Shown one piece after another: positions 25,316 through 34,290 of a DNA stretch of 64,000 nt. How positions within the stretch are numbered: position 1 is the stretch's first letter; the number at the start of each line of letters is the position of its first letter. The notes beneath the pieces are model-generated. The model worked only from the letters and a program-made list of their open reading frames with translations. It was not told the origin of the DNA and searched no databases. Both the position numbers and the translations under genes were made by a program. This DNA is from Bradyrhizobium liaoningense (GTDB lineage: Bacteria > Pseudomonadota > Alphaproteobacteria > Rhizobiales > Xanthobacteraceae): assembly GCF_018130955.1 (NCBI RefSeq), contig NZ_JAFCJM010000029.1:26615-90614 (forward strand), written 5' to 3'.

Positions 25316-25480
25316 TTACTTGAGGCTGGCGCTGACCGACGCGAACTTGTTGTTCAACAGGACGGTCCCGAGATTGTTGACCGTCGCGATGATCGCGAGC
25401 GCGATGCCCGCTGCAATCAGCCCGTACTCGATCGCGGTAGTCCCACTTTCGTCGATCAGAAAACGCTTCAATACAGTCAT
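25316..25480 (-). CDS. Flp family type IVb pilin (orphan)
   Basis: A 54-aa Flp/Fap-type pilin. The sequence LIDESGTTAIEYGLIAAGIALAII holds the prepilin-peptidase site (cleavage after the Gly, Glu at +5) and the hydrophobic helix. The ATG at 25480 is chosen because it gives the standard short leader. No tad/cpa assembly genes lie in this window, so it depends on a distant locus. Confidence 0.85.
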   Translation of the reverse strand: MTVLKRFLIDESGTTAIEYGLIAAGIALAIIATVNNLGTVLLNNKFASVSASLK

Positions 25481-25592
25481 TTGGGCAGCCCCTATCAAAC
25501 GCTGCCTTCTAACCCGGTCCGGGCTACGATTGCGTAAAGCGGATAGATTCAACTTTCATTAAACACACGACCTTGCGCTTTACCCGGCTGCT

Positions 25593-26219
25593 TCAGCGCG
25601 GCGACAGGAACGGGATGATCATCGGGACCCGGCGGCAATAGGCGCCATAGGCGTCCGCGCCGAGCTCCTTCGACAAGAACACCTCCTCCATACGCCCCTT
25701 CTGCCACATGCCGAAGGAGATCAGGATGGCGCCGAGGATCGCCGTCACAGTGCCGACCGCGATGCCGGTCGCGAGCATGCCCGCGATCAGCCCGGTGTAG
25801 ATCGGGTGACGCACGATGCCATAGGGCCCGGTGTCGATGACGCGGTGGTCTTCCTTGTGGGTGATGGTGTTGGACCAGAACTTTCCGAGATGCAGCCGTC
25901 CCCACCAGGTGAAGGAGATGCCGGCCAGCACGATCAGGGCCGTGATGTAGACGCCGGTCTCGCTGAAGACCCAGAGCGGCTTCTCGTTCAGCACTTCCGC
26001 CGTCCAGGGCGTGAACAAGATACCGCCGATCAGGATCGGCAGGCGGTAGCGGCCGGATTCCAGCGTCATCACCTGCTTCTGGGTGCGGCCCTGCCAGAAC
26101 GAGGCCCCGACCCAGCTCGCGAGCCAGGCGAGCCAGATCAGCGCCAGCAATTTGGTCGGCCAGGTCGTGGTCCAGCCACCCCAGGCGATTGAAAGAAGTT
26201 TGCTGAAATCAAAGGACAT
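25593..26219 (-). CDS. Isoprenylcysteine carboxyl methyltransferase-like membrane protein
   Basis: A 208-aa integral membrane protein of the ICMT/phospholipid methyltransferase family, with about five hydrophobic helices. The SAM-binding hallmark is GPYGIVRHPIYTGLI, and the C-terminal helix has MEEVFLSKELGADAYGAYCRRVPMIIPF. Bacterial relatives methylate lipids or small thiols or alcohols; the substrate is unknown. It is leftward and stands 33 bp downstream of the epimerase-like gene, probably in one transcript. Confidence 0.82.
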   Translation of the reverse strand: MSFDFSKLLSIAWGGWTTTWPTKLLALIWLAWLASWVGASFWQGRTQKQVMTLESGRYRLPILIGGILFTPWTAEVLNEKPLWVFSETGVYITALIVLAGISFTWWGRLHLGKFWSNTITHKEDHRVIDTGPYGIVRHPIYTGLIAGMLATGIAVGTVTAILGAILISFGMWQKGRMEEVFLSKELGADAYGAYCRRVPMIIPFLSPR

Positions 26220-26252
26220 GGGGACGCTTCTTACGCGGATCGCGGCTGCAAG

Positions 26253-27284
26253 TCAGCCGGCGCGTGAACTGAGGGCGGGATGTTTCAGCCCGGCGGAGGC
26301 CGGTCGGGCACCCCGGGCGAGCAGATAGTTGATGGTGTCGCGCAGCACCGGCTCGACCGGGCGGGGCGCATAACCGAGTTCGGTCCGCGCCTTCTCGATC
26401 GAGAGGTCGCTGGCGTGGAGCGCGATGCGCACGCCCTCGCCGGTGCCGTCGGGGGCACGGTGGGTGAAATGGTCGGCGAGATATTCGAGCATGGTCGCCG
26501 AGAACTCGGCGAGCCTGCCGGGGACCTCGATCGGGCGCTGCCGCCGACGCGAGATCGCCGACATCATGCGCAGGATCTCGCGCAGGCGCACGCATTCGCC
26601 GCCGAGGATGTAGCGTTGTCCGAGCCGTCCGCGCTCCATGGTGAGCACCAGACCGGTGGCTACGTCGCGCACGTCGACGAGGTTGACCAGGAAGTTGATG
26701 TGCGGCTGCAGGCGCTGCTGCAGGAAACGCCAGAGCATCGCGGTCGGCGGCGTCAGATTGTGGTCGGTCGGGCCTATCGGCATGGTCGGCGTACCGATCA
26801 CGATCGGAAATCCGGCCGCCGCGGCGCGGGCCGCATGATGCTCGGCGAGCGCCTTCGAGCGCGTATAGGCACCCGGCATCACGTCCGCCGGCTGCAGCGC
26901 CTCCTCGGCACGGGCATTGCCCAGGTCGGAGTAAGGAAACAGGATCGATTCCGTCGAGCAGTGCAGGAAGCGCGACACGCCGCGCGACTGCGCCGCCGCG
27001 AGCACGACCTCGGTGCCGCCGCAGTTGACGTCGTGGAAGTCCTGCTTGTTGGCGACCCACATGCCCGGCAGGCCGGCGAGGTGATAGACCTGCTCGATTC
27101 CCGCAAGCGCGCGATCGACCGCGGCGCGGTCGAGCACCGATCCTTGCACGAAGTCGATGTCCGGACTGAGCGCGGTCGGCGGGCGGACATCGAGAATGCG
27201 GACCTTGTGCCCCCTATCGTGGAGCGCCGCTACAAGATGCTGTCCGATGAAACCGCTGCCACCGGTAACGAGTACACGCGTCAT
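26253..27284 (-). CDS. NAD-dependent epimerase/dehydratase (HpnA/dihydroflavonol-reductase-like)
   Basis: A 343-aa extended short-chain dehydrogenase. The cofactor motif VLVTGGSGFIGQHLV is at residues 4-18; catalytic residues are the Ser in HCSTES and the YxxxK in AYTRSKALAE. The substrate-domain layout resembles hopanoid-associated sugar epimerases and dihydroflavonol reductases. No hopanoid genes are adjacent, so substrate is open. It starts 27 bp after the stop of the Mpo1-like gene; both run leftward. Confidence 0.8.
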   Translation of the reverse strand: MTRVLVTGGSGFIGQHLVAALHDRGHKVRILDVRPPTALSPDIDFVQGSVLDRAAVDRALAGIEQVYHLAGLPGMWVANKQDFHDVNCGGTEVVLAAAQSRGVSRFLHCSTESILFPYSDLGNARAEEALQPADVMPGAYTRSKALAEHHAARAAAAGFPIVIGTPTMPIGPTDHNLTPPTAMLWRFLQQRLQPHINFLVNLVDVRDVATGLVLTMERGRLGQRYILGGECVRLREILRMMSAISRRRQRPIEVPGRLAEFSATMLEYLADHFTHRAPDGTGEGVRIALHASDLSIEKARTELGYAPRPVEPVLRDTINYLLARGARPASAGLKHPALSSRAG

Positions 27285-27311
27285 GAATAAAGGTGCTGCT
27301 CCCTGAGAAGC

Positions 27312-27830
27312 CTATCGAGTCGAAAGCGAATTTGCCGGAACAGGCGCGAGGATCGCGGCAAGATCGCGACGAAAGCCCAAAGCAATGAACAATTTTGCCA
27401 TGACGAACATGGGTCCGAGAAAAAGATGGGATGGAAACGTGAACAGCGAGGCCTCGCGGCCCTCGAATACCTTGTGGCCGATCGCCTGCGCGGCGAGGCC
27501 GAGCGCGATCATCACGCCGCAGATCGACCACATCATGGCGATGCTGGTCTGATGGGCGACAGTCGTGGCGATCGAGAACAGCGCAACCGAGGTCGCGAGG
27601 ATGCCAAGCCCGAGCGGAATGTCGAGCAGGAGCCAGTAGAGGAGCACCGGCAGCGCCAGGATCACGGCGAGGCTGACCTCGACCCCGAACAGGGGAACAT
27701 TGACGAGCGTCAGCGGCATCACGGCGCCGGTGAACAGCAGCAGGATCCCCACCACGTGCATCGCGGTGTTCCGGGGGTCGCGATGGTATTCGACGTAAAC
27801 GGCAAGTTGGCGTTGAAAATAGCCACCCAT
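27312..27830 (-). CDS. Mpo1-like (DUF962) membrane protein
   Basis: A 172-aa membrane protein of the DUF962/Mpo1 family. The diagnostic N-terminus is LAVYVEYHRDPRNTAMHVVGI, whose His residues bind iron in yeast Mpo1, a dioxygenase in fatty-acid alpha-oxidation. A second conserved His motif may be VAHQTS. About four hydrophobic helices follow. It is upstream of the epimerase-like and methyltransferase-like genes on the same strand, hinting at a lipid-modification group; that is inference. Confidence 0.8.
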   Translation of the reverse strand: MGGYFQRQLAVYVEYHRDPRNTAMHVVGILLLFTGAVMPLTLVNVPLFGVEVSLAVILALPVLLYWLLLDIPLGLGILATSVALFSIATTVAHQTSIAMMWSICGVMIALGLAAQAIGHKVFEGREASLFTFPSHLFLGPMFVMAKLFIALGFRRDLAAILAPVPANSLSTR

Positions 27831-28000
27831 CTCGGTCTCGCGCGGTGTTCAGGTTGGGAAGATTGGAAAGCCTATAGCATCAGGATGCCCCCCGCACAAA
27901 CCGGCTCAATTGTCGCGCGGCGCAGCGCAGCGTGGCGTGCATAGCAAGCAAAACGGGCAATAATTCAAGGAGTTCCGCGTTTGACGCGAGATGCGATCGA

Positions 28001-28684
28001 TTATCGTTTTTTGGCCGGTTTCTTCGCCGGCGCGGCCGGCTTGGCGGGTGCCGCCGGCTGCTCGTCCGGGACCTTTGCCAGCGTCATGATCTGCATCTGG
28101 CCGTTCACCGCCGAGGTCGGCTTCGCCCGGTCGAGGAACTGCTCTTCGCCAAGGCCGATCGAGTGGAGCCGTTTTGCGGAGATCTTGAACGTGTTCACCA
28201 GCACGTCGCGGATCGCGTCCGCGCGGCGCTGGCTCAGGATTGCGTTGGCTTCGCGCGTCTTCGTGTTGGACTCGACGTGGCCCACGATCAGGAACGTGTA
28301 GGGCAGCAGCGAGGCGTGGACCAGTGCATCCGCGATGCGGCCGACGGTCTGATACGACGCGGGTTGGATAATGGGCGTGTCGCTGTCGAACTGGATCGCC
28401 GCGTTGAAGGCCGGCAGCTTGGCAAGATCAGGCGCGATCAGCGGCCGATTGACCGGCCCCGGATCGTTCTTGATCCGGGTCTTCGCCCGCTCCAGCACCT
28501 GCTGCTTCAGCGCAGGCCCGTCGAGCTCGCCATCCTGCTCGTAATGATTGAGCTTGGCGACGATGTCGTCCCGGGTTGGCGGCGCTGCCGGCGCAGCGGC
28601 GTTCTGCGCGCGCACCGCGCCAGCCGCCAGAGTGAGTGCGATGGCAAGTCCGATCCGGGACAGGCTGAGCAGGGTCGCGCGCAT
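28001..28684 (-). CDS. OmpA-like domain envelope protein
   Basis: A 227-aa exported protein. The signal peptide (1-26) ends at AVRAQ. Residues about 95-205 form an OmpA-like peptidoglycan-binding domain: AAIQFDSDTPIIQPASYQTVGRIAD, IVGHVESNTKTREANAILSQRRADAIRDVLV. The tail is Ala/Pro/Lys-rich. The usual Asp in GHTD is replaced by GHVE, so peptidoglycan binding may differ. Its ATG overlaps the upstream stop (TGATG), implying coupled translation with the Cys-rich protein. Confidence 0.82.
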   Translation of the reverse strand: MRATLLSLSRIGLAIALTLAAGAVRAQNAAAPAAPPTRDDIVAKLNHYEQDGELDGPALKQQVLERAKTRIKNDPGPVNRPLIAPDLAKLPAFNAAIQFDSDTPIIQPASYQTVGRIADALVHASLLPYTFLIVGHVESNTKTREANAILSQRRADAIRDVLVNTFKISAKRLHSIGLGEEQFLDRAKPTSAVNGQMQIMTLAKVPDEQPAAPAKPAAPAKKPAKKR

Positions 28685-29100
28685 CAGCGATATCCCGCGT
28701 CGTCGACGGCCTTCAGGCAGTTGTTGCCGATACCCTTGGGCGTCGAGATCAGGCAGGGGATCGATTTGCTGGTCTCCTTGGTCGACCCGCCGCAGACCTT
28801 GACGATCTCGCGTCCGCAGGCGTTCGCGACCGTCACGCGCGCGGCGACCCGCTTCTGGATGGCGTCGAAGGCCGCGAGGTAGTCGCTCTGGCACTGCGGC
28901 GTCAGAACGTCCCGGTTGCGGGACAGGCATTCCTTCAGGCGGGTCGAATCCGGGTTCACGCCGCGGCAATTGGCGACGATTTCGGCGCCACAACTCTTGG
29001 CCAGCATTCCGATCGAATCGCCAAAGCTCATCGTCTCGGCCGCCGCGATCTGCGGTATGACCAATGCAAGCACGATTGATGTAACGGAACCCCGGAGCAT
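28684..29100 (-). CDS. Secreted cysteine-rich repeat protein (GLG1-like)
   Basis: A 138-aa exported protein with a signal peptide (MLRGSVTSIVLALVIPQIAAA). Eight Cys lie in the mature part, in a pattern CRGV...LKECLSRNRDVLTPQCQSDY similar to cysteine-rich GLG1-type repeats seen in proteobacteria. The ATG at 29100 was chosen because it begins the signal peptide; a longer frame to 29190 adds a non-signal sequence. It is coupled to the OmpA-like gene by TGATG. Function is unknown. Confidence 0.75.
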   Translation of the reverse strand: MLRGSVTSIVLALVIPQIAAAETMSFGDSIGMLAKSCGAEIVANCRGVNPDSTRLKECLSRNRDVLTPQCQSDYLAAFDAIQKRVAARVTVANACGREIVKVCGGSTKETSKSIPCLISTPKGIGNNCLKAVDDAGYR

Positions 29101-29156
29101 GGGTGCATCTGATACGGGGAAGTTCGCGGTGGTCAAGGGCTGTGCACAGGGTAAAG

Positions 29157-29177
29157 GCGGCGGCGTAACGCCGCCGC
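29157..29177 (-). terminator. Probable terminator of uvrD
   Basis: GCGGCGGCG and its complement form a tight hairpin with a 3-nt loop, 13 nt past the uvrD stop. On the minus strand it is followed by CTTTACC, a short U-run. Confidence 0.5.
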
Positions 29178-29190
29178 AACACCTAGGCAC

Positions 29191-31788
29191 TCACGCCCTC
29201 TGCACAAAACTGTCCACGACCTTCTTCTCGCCGGCCTTGTCGAAGGCGATGGTGAGCTTGTTGCCGTCGATCTTGACGACGCGGCCATAGCCGAATTTTT
29301 GGTGGAAGACACGGTCATTCAGCGCAAATTCCGAGGTCGTGCCGGTCGATTTGGCGACCAGCTCGCCCTCGATCGTCATCGGCCCGCGGCGGCGCGAACC
29401 GAAGCTGCCGCCGAAATCGGGCGAGGACGAAAACGACGAAGCTTCCTCCTCGAAACCACCGCGCCCGCCGCCACCACGGCCGCCGCCTTGGCTCCCACCT
29501 TGCCCGCGGTTGCGATTCGCCTGCGCGCGCTGCCAGCCCGGCGTCGTATAACTCGAGCCGAACGCCTCCATGTCGTCGAAGCGCGAGGCGCCGTAGCCGC
29601 CGGTGCCGCCCCAGGCCGAGCCCCCCTTGGATTCCGTGATCTCGACATTGGCCGCCGGCAGCTCGTCGAGGAAGCGGGACGGGATCGTGGTCGACCAGGT
29701 GCCATGGATCCGCCGGTTGGTCGCAAAATACAGCTTTGCGCGCCGCCGGGCGCGGGTCAGGCCGACATGGGCGAGCCGGCGTTCCTCTTCCAGGCCCGCG
29801 CGGCCCTGTTCGTCCAGGGTGCGCTGGCTCGGAAACAGGCCTTCCTCCCAGCCGGGCAGGAACACGTTGTCGAATTCGAGCCCCTTGGCCGAATGCAGCG
29901 TCATCAGCGACACCGCGTCTTCCTCCGAGCCGCGGTCGCGATCCATCACCAGCGCGATGTGCTCGAGAAATCCTTGCAGGTTCTCGAACTCCTCCATGGA
30001 GCGGACGAGTTCTTTCAAGTTCTCGAGCCGGCCCGCGGCGTCCGCCGAGCGGTCCTTCTGCCACATCTCCGTGTAGCCGCTCTCGTCCAGCACGATCTGG
30101 GCAAGGTCCGTATGCGCGGTGACCTCGCGCTGGGCGCGCCAGCGGTCGAATTGCGTCACGACCTCGCGCAGCGATCCGCGCGCCTTCGGCTTCAACTCGT
30201 CGGTCTCGACCACGGCGCGCGCCGCCTCGAACAGCGGGATGCGCCGCTTGCGGGCGTGGTCGTGCAGCATCTGGACGGTGGCATCGCCCAGGCCACGCTT
30301 CGGCACGTTGACGATGCGCTCGAAGGCGAGGTCGTCGGCAGGCGAGTTGATGACGCGCAAATAGGCCAGCGCATCGCGGATTTCCGCCCGCTCATAGAAG
30401 CGCGGGCCGCCGATCACGCGGTAGGGCAGGCCGAGCGTGACAAAACGGTCTTCGAACTCGCGCATCTGGTAGGACGCGCGCACCAGGATCGCGACCTCGT
30501 TGAGTTTGTCGCCCATGCGCTGGATCTGCTCGATCTCCTCGCCGATCGCGCGCGCTTCCTCTTCCGAGTCCCAGGCGCCGGTGACGGTGACCTTCTCGCC
30601 GTCCTCGTCCTCGGTGCGCAGCGTCTTGCCGAGCCGGCCTTCATTGTGTGCGATCAGGTGCGAGGCCGCGGCGAGGATGTGGCCGGTCGAGCGGTAGTTG
30701 CGCTCCAGGCGAATGACTTTTGCGCCCGGGAAATCGTGCTCGAAGCGCAGGATGTTGTCGACCTCCGCGCCGCGCCAGCCATAGATCGACTGATCATCGT
30801 CGCCGACGCAGCAGATGTTTTTGACGTGGGGCGTGGCCATCGGCGCGCCGACCGCATGCTCCGTCATTCCGGGGCGATGCGGAGCATCGAACCCGGAATC
30901 TCGAGCTGTGGACTCATCTCCAGATTCCGGGTTCGGCTCTTCGAGCCGCCCCGGAATGACGGTTTTGGTTGCCGCCGGCGCCTGCGACAACAGCCGCAGC
31001 CACAGATACTGCGCGACGTTGGTGTCCTGATATTCGTCGACCAGGATGTATTTGAAGCGCTGCTGGTACTGCCGGAGGATATCGGGATGCTCGCGGAAGA
31101 TCCGGATGTTCTCCAGCAGCAGGTCGCCGAAATCGGCGGCGTTGAGGATCTTCAGCCGCTCCTGGTAGCTCGCATAGAGCTTGCCGCCCTTGCCGTTGGC
31201 GAACATCGCGGCTTCGCCTGAGGGTACCTGCGTTGGGCTCAGCCCGCGGTTCTTCCAGCCGTCGATCAGGCCGGCGAGCATGCGCGCGGGCCAGCGCTTG
31301 TCGTCGATGTTCTCGGCCTGCAGCAACTGCTTCAGCAGCCGGACCTGGTCATCGACGTCGAGCACGGTGAAATTGGATTTGAGCTGCGCGAGCTCGGCAT
31401 GGGTGCGCAGGATGCGGCCGCCGATGGAGTGGAAGGTGCCGAGCCACGGCATGCCCTCGACCGCCTGTCCCAGCATCTGGCCGAGCCGGTGCTTCATCTC
31501 GCGCGCGGCCTTGTTGGTAAAGGTCACCGACAGGATCTCGCCGGGACGCGCCCGGCCCTGGCTCAAAATATGCGCGATGCGCGTCGTCAGCACGCGCGTC
31601 TTGCCGGTGCCCGCACCCGCCAGCACCAGCACCGGTCCGTCCAGCGTCTCGACCGCCTCGCGCTGCTCGGGATTGAGGCCGGTGAGATATTTGGGTCCCA
31701 CCGAGGCGCGGGCGCGCGCGGCGATGCCGCCGGCCGCGGGATGGTGGTCGGGTACGCTGTGGTTGGTGATCTTGCTCGGCTCGGTCAT
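29191..31788 (-). CDS. uvrD: ATP-dependent DNA helicase UvrD/PcrA
   Basis: An 865-aa SF1A helicase acting in nucleotide-excision and mismatch repair. Motifs: Walker A LAGAGTGKTRVLTTRIA (motif I, about residue 55), DEYQDTN (II), GDDDQSIYGWRGAE (III), LERNYRST (IV), TLHSAKGLEFDNVFLPGWEEG (V) and RRLAHVGLTRAR (VI). The C-terminus has a Gly/Arg-rich linker (RGQGGSQGGGRGGGGRGG) and a short domain. Residues about 276-310, just before motif III, are encoded by a 102-bp palindromic element that keeps the frame. ATG 31788 is preferred; ATG 31797 is also possible. Confidence 0.94.
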   Translation of the reverse strand: MTEPSKITNHSVPDHHPAAGGIAARARASVGPKYLTGLNPEQREAVETLDGPVLVLAGAGTGKTRVLTTRIAHILSQGRARPGEILSVTFTNKAAREMKHRLGQMLGQAVEGMPWLGTFHSIGGRILRTHAELAQLKSNFTVLDVDDQVRLLKQLLQAENIDDKRWPARMLAGLIDGWKNRGLSPTQVPSGEAAMFANGKGGKLYASYQERLKILNAADFGDLLLENIRIFREHPDILRQYQQRFKYILVDEYQDTNVAQYLWLRLLSQAPAATKTVIPGRLEEPNPESGDESTARDSGFDAPHRPGMTEHAVGAPMATPHVKNICCVGDDDQSIYGWRGAEVDNILRFEHDFPGAKVIRLERNYRSTGHILAAASHLIAHNEGRLGKTLRTEDEDGEKVTVTGAWDSEEEARAIGEEIEQIQRMGDKLNEVAILVRASYQMREFEDRFVTLGLPYRVIGGPRFYERAEIRDALAYLRVINSPADDLAFERIVNVPKRGLGDATVQMLHDHARKRRIPLFEAARAVVETDELKPKARGSLREVVTQFDRWRAQREVTAHTDLAQIVLDESGYTEMWQKDRSADAAGRLENLKELVRSMEEFENLQGFLEHIALVMDRDRGSEEDAVSLMTLHSAKGLEFDNVFLPGWEEGLFPSQRTLDEQGRAGLEEERRLAHVGLTRARRRAKLYFATNRRIHGTWSTTIPSRFLDELPAANVEITESKGGSAWGGTGGYGASRFDDMEAFGSSYTTPGWQRAQANRNRGQGGSQGGGRGGGGRGGFEEEASSFSSSPDFGGSFGSRRRGPMTIEGELVAKSTGTTSEFALNDRVFHQKFGYGRVVKIDGNKLTIAFDKAGEKKVVDSFVQRA
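30861..30962. repeat. Palindromic repeat element inside uvrD, in frame
   Basis: Outer arms CCGTCATTCCGGGGCG (30861-30876) and its exact complement (30947-30962) enclose inner 14-bp arms (30888-30901 and 30922-30935, also exact). The unit is 102 bp, exactly 34 codons. It resembles the GTCATTCCGGGG-type dispersed repeats common between genes in this group of bacteria. Confidence 0.8.
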
Positions 31789-31806
31789 GCGAATCATCGG
31801 CCCCAC

Positions 31807-32062
31807 GATGGCACCGCGGGGGTGTGGAAGGGAGCCTTCATAGCAGGGAATACCGCCTATATGGGGCGGCGGGGAGGGGTTTTACAGACTTATCCGGCCG
31901 CGCAATCCCGCATGAAAGGCGAAATTTGTTCCTGCGGCGGCCGCAAATTTCCCGCATGTCCCGCTCGGAACCATCGTTTCGCAGTCGAGATTGTCTCACC
32001 AAGCGAGGCGTGGCCTCGAGGTCGCGCCGATCGCACACGAAAATCGAGACGGAGGTTTGGCC
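31807..32062. other. 256-bp gap between uvrD and the DUF1328 gene
   Basis: It must carry the leftward uvrD promoter and the rightward DUF1328 promoter. An 8-bp inverted repeat GAAATTTG / CAAATTTC (31921-31928, 31944-31951) lies near the middle and is flanked by CATG on both sides. No gene is visible. Confidence 0.4.
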
Positions 32063-32236
32063 ATGCTAGGCTGGGTTGTGACGTTTCTGGTGATCGCGCT
32101 GATCGCCGGCATTTTGGGTTTTGGCGGTATCGCCGGCGCGTCCATCGAAATCGCCAAGATCATCTTCTTCATCGCGGTCGTGCTGTTCCTGGTGTCGGCC
32201 GTTGTGGGCCTTGCGCGCGGCCGCACCGGGATCTAG
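32063..32236 (+). CDS. DUF1328 small membrane protein (YtjA-like)
   Basis: A 57-aa protein that is almost all membrane: two hydrophobic helices, MLGWVVTFLVIALIAGILGFGG and IEIAKIIFFIAVVLFLVSAVVG. This matches the DUF1328/YtjA family, often induced by envelope or osmotic stress; molecular function is unknown. ATG 32063 follows GGAGG. It is a single gene. Confidence 0.85.
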   Translation: MLGWVVTFLVIALIAGILGFGGIAGASIEIAKIIFFIAVVLFLVSAVVGLARGRTGI

Positions 32237-32241
32237 CGCGA

Positions 32242-32739
32242 TCAACGCTTCGAGGGCATCGCGATGTTTCGGCCGATGCCCTCGGGACGCGGCACCGCGC
32301 TGTGAGCCCTCACGACGGCTCCGATGCGCTCGCGAATGTCTGGCGGAAACGGCGCGACCTTGCGCGAGCTCATGTCGATGTGGAGCGACATGTTCTCCGA
32401 GGTGGCGGAGATCCAGCCCTCGGTGGCATGCCGTAGCTCCTGGAATGTGTGCAGCCGCTTCTCGTCGGCTTCCAGCAGCCAGACCGACACCTGCACGGGA
32501 TCGCCGAGATGGATCTCGCGCAGATACCGCACATGGCATTCGGCGGTGAAGGTCGAGCCGCCCCGCTCTTTCATGTAGGTCGGTCCGATCCCGAGCTTGA
32601 ACCAGAGCTGGTCGATCGCCCGGTCGAACATCACATTGTAATAGGCCATGTTGAGATGGCCGTTATAGTCGATCCATTGCGGCTCGATCTGCATGATCGA
32701 CGAGCGGAATGGTTCGCCCGTGCCGGCTGTGTCCGTCAT
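32242..32739 (-). CDS. Hotdog-fold acyl-CoA thioesterase family protein
   Basis: A 165-aa hotdog-fold protein of the 4-hydroxybenzoyl-CoA thioesterase superfamily. The active-site stretch is WIDYNGHLNMAYYNVMFDRAID, with Asp and Asn-Gly-His in the expected place. Then come ECHVRYLREIHLGDPVQVSVWLLEADEKRLHTFQEL, the central beta sheet. Similar genes occur with carnitine catabolism, but no carnitine genes are seen here. It is divergent from the D-lactate-dehydrogenase-like gene. Confidence 0.82.
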   Translation of the reverse strand: MTDTAGTGEPFRSSIMQIEPQWIDYNGHLNMAYYNVMFDRAIDQLWFKLGIGPTYMKERGGSTFTAECHVRYLREIHLGDPVQVSVWLLEADEKRLHTFQELRHATEGWISATSENMSLHIDMSSRKVAPFPPDIRERIGAVVRAHSAVPRPEGIGRNIAMPSKR

Positions 32740-32818
32740 CTTTCCTTCCTGCTATGCGTCCGATCCCTTGACTTGACCGGCCATATATCCTTTGCCACGG
32801 TTCTTCTGTCGGGAGGAA

Positions 32819-34249
32819 ATGTCCGTGGGTACGACAATCACCAATAATCCGCAGCGGCCGGCACCGAAAGCCCTCGCAAGCGCGCTCGAGCAGCTCACCG
32901 CACGCTTCGGCAACCGCCTCATCACCTCGCAGGCTGTACGCGAGCAGCACGGCCACACCACGACCTGGCTGCCCAACCAGCCGCCGGACGGGGTCGTCAT
33001 GGCGCAGGAGACCAGGGACATCCAGGACGTCGTGCGCATCTGCGCCAAGAACGGCGTGCCCATCATTCCCTTCGGCACCGGGACCTCGCTCGAGGGCCAG
33101 GTCAACGCGCCGGCCGGCGGCATCTGCATCGACCTGCGCGACATGAACAAGGTGCTCGCAGTGCATGCCGAGGACCTCGACTGCGTGATCGAGCCCGGTG
33201 TCACCCGCAAGGCGCTGAACGAGCATTTGCGCGACCAGGGCCTGTTCTTCCCGATCGATCCCGGCGCGGATGCCTCGCTCGGCGGCATGGCTTCGACGCG
33301 CGCCTCGGGTACCAATGCGGTGCGCTACGGCACGATCCGCGAGAGCGTGCTCGCCCTGAAGGTCGTGCGCGGCGACGGCGAGATCATCACGACCGGCACG
33401 CGCGCGAAGAAATCGTCGGCCGGCTACGATTTGACGCATCTCTTCATCGGTGCCGAGGGCACGCTCGGCATCATCTCGGAGCTAACGATCCGCTTGCGCG
33501 GCATTCCCGAGATGATCGCCGCCGGTGCCGTTTCCTTCGAAACCGTGCACGGCGCCTGCCAGGCCGTGATCCTGGCGATCCAGACCGGCATTCCCGTGGC
33601 GCGCATCGAGTTGCTCAATGCGGCCCAGGTGCGGGCCTGCAATTCCTATTCGAAGCTGACCCTGCCGGAGACGCCGCTATTGTTGCTCGAATTCCACGGC
33701 AGCGAGATCGAGGTCGCCGAGCAGTCCAAGGCATTCGCTGAGATCGCAAAGGATTGCGGTGGCGGCGACTTCTCCTGGACCACCAAGCCGGAAGACCGCA
33801 CAAAACTGTGGCAGGCGCGGCACGACGCCTATTGGTCGGTGAAGGCGATGCGGCCCGGCGACAGCATCGGCGTGGTTGCAACCGATGTCTGCGTGCCGAT
33901 CTCGCGGCTGGCCGATTGCGTGACCGAGACCGAGGAGGATCTAAAGCGGCTCAATCTGACGTCGCCGATCGTCGGCCATGTCGGTGACGGCAATTTCCAC
34001 TGCTCGCTGCTCTGCGACACCAACGATGCGGACGAGATGGCGCGCGGCGAAGAGTTCATGCATCGCCTCGTCGAGCGCGCACAGTCGATGGACGGCACCT
34101 GCACCGGCGAGCACGGCATCGGCCAGGGCAAGCAAAAATATCTCAAGGCCGAGCTCGGCCCCGAAGCGCTCGATGCGATGCGGGCGCTGAAGAAGGCGCT
34201 TGATCCCCAGAACATCCTCAACCCCGGCAAGATAGTACCGGAGGCGTAG
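32819..34249 (+). CDS. FAD-linked D-lactate dehydrogenase / glycolate oxidase-type oxidase
   Basis: A 476-aa flavoprotein of the VAO/FAD_binding_4 family. The FAD site has VPIIPFGTGTSLEGQ and IDPGADASLGGMASTRASGTNAVRYG. The C-terminal substrate cap ends VGHVGDGNFHCSLL and CTGEHGIGQGKQKYL, with the conserved His residues. This matches D-lactate dehydrogenase (cytochrome) or GlcD-like enzymes oxidising 2-hydroxyacids. The ATG 32819 follows GGGAGGA. It is a stand-alone gene with no glcE/glcF partners nearby, favouring the single-subunit D-lactate type. Confidence 0.88.
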   Translation: MSVGTTITNNPQRPAPKALASALEQLTARFGNRLITSQAVREQHGHTTTWLPNQPPDGVVMAQETRDIQDVVRICAKNGVPIIPFGTGTSLEGQVNAPAGGICIDLRDMNKVLAVHAEDLDCVIEPGVTRKALNEHLRDQGLFFPIDPGADASLGGMASTRASGTNAVRYGTIRESVLALKVVRGDGEIITTGTRAKKSSAGYDLTHLFIGAEGTLGIISELTIRLRGIPEMIAAGAVSFETVHGACQAVILAIQTGIPVARIELLNAAQVRACNSYSKLTLPETPLLLLEFHGSEIEVAEQSKAFAEIAKDCGGGDFSWTTKPEDRTKLWQARHDAYWSVKAMRPGDSIGVVATDVCVPISRLADCVTETEEDLKRLNLTSPIVGHVGDGNFHCSLLCDTNDADEMARGEEFMHRLVERAQSMDGTCTGEHGIGQGKQKYLKAELGPEALDAMRALKKALDPQNILNPGKIVPEA

Positions 34250-34290
34250 GCGCACTATCGCATGTGCGGATCACGCTCGCGCCACGAGCT

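Noticed and set aside
28001..29182. One long frame covering both the Cys-rich and OmpA-like genes
   Set aside because: The upstream part is another frame of the Cys-rich gene. The OmpA-like protein starts with its own signal peptide at 28684.
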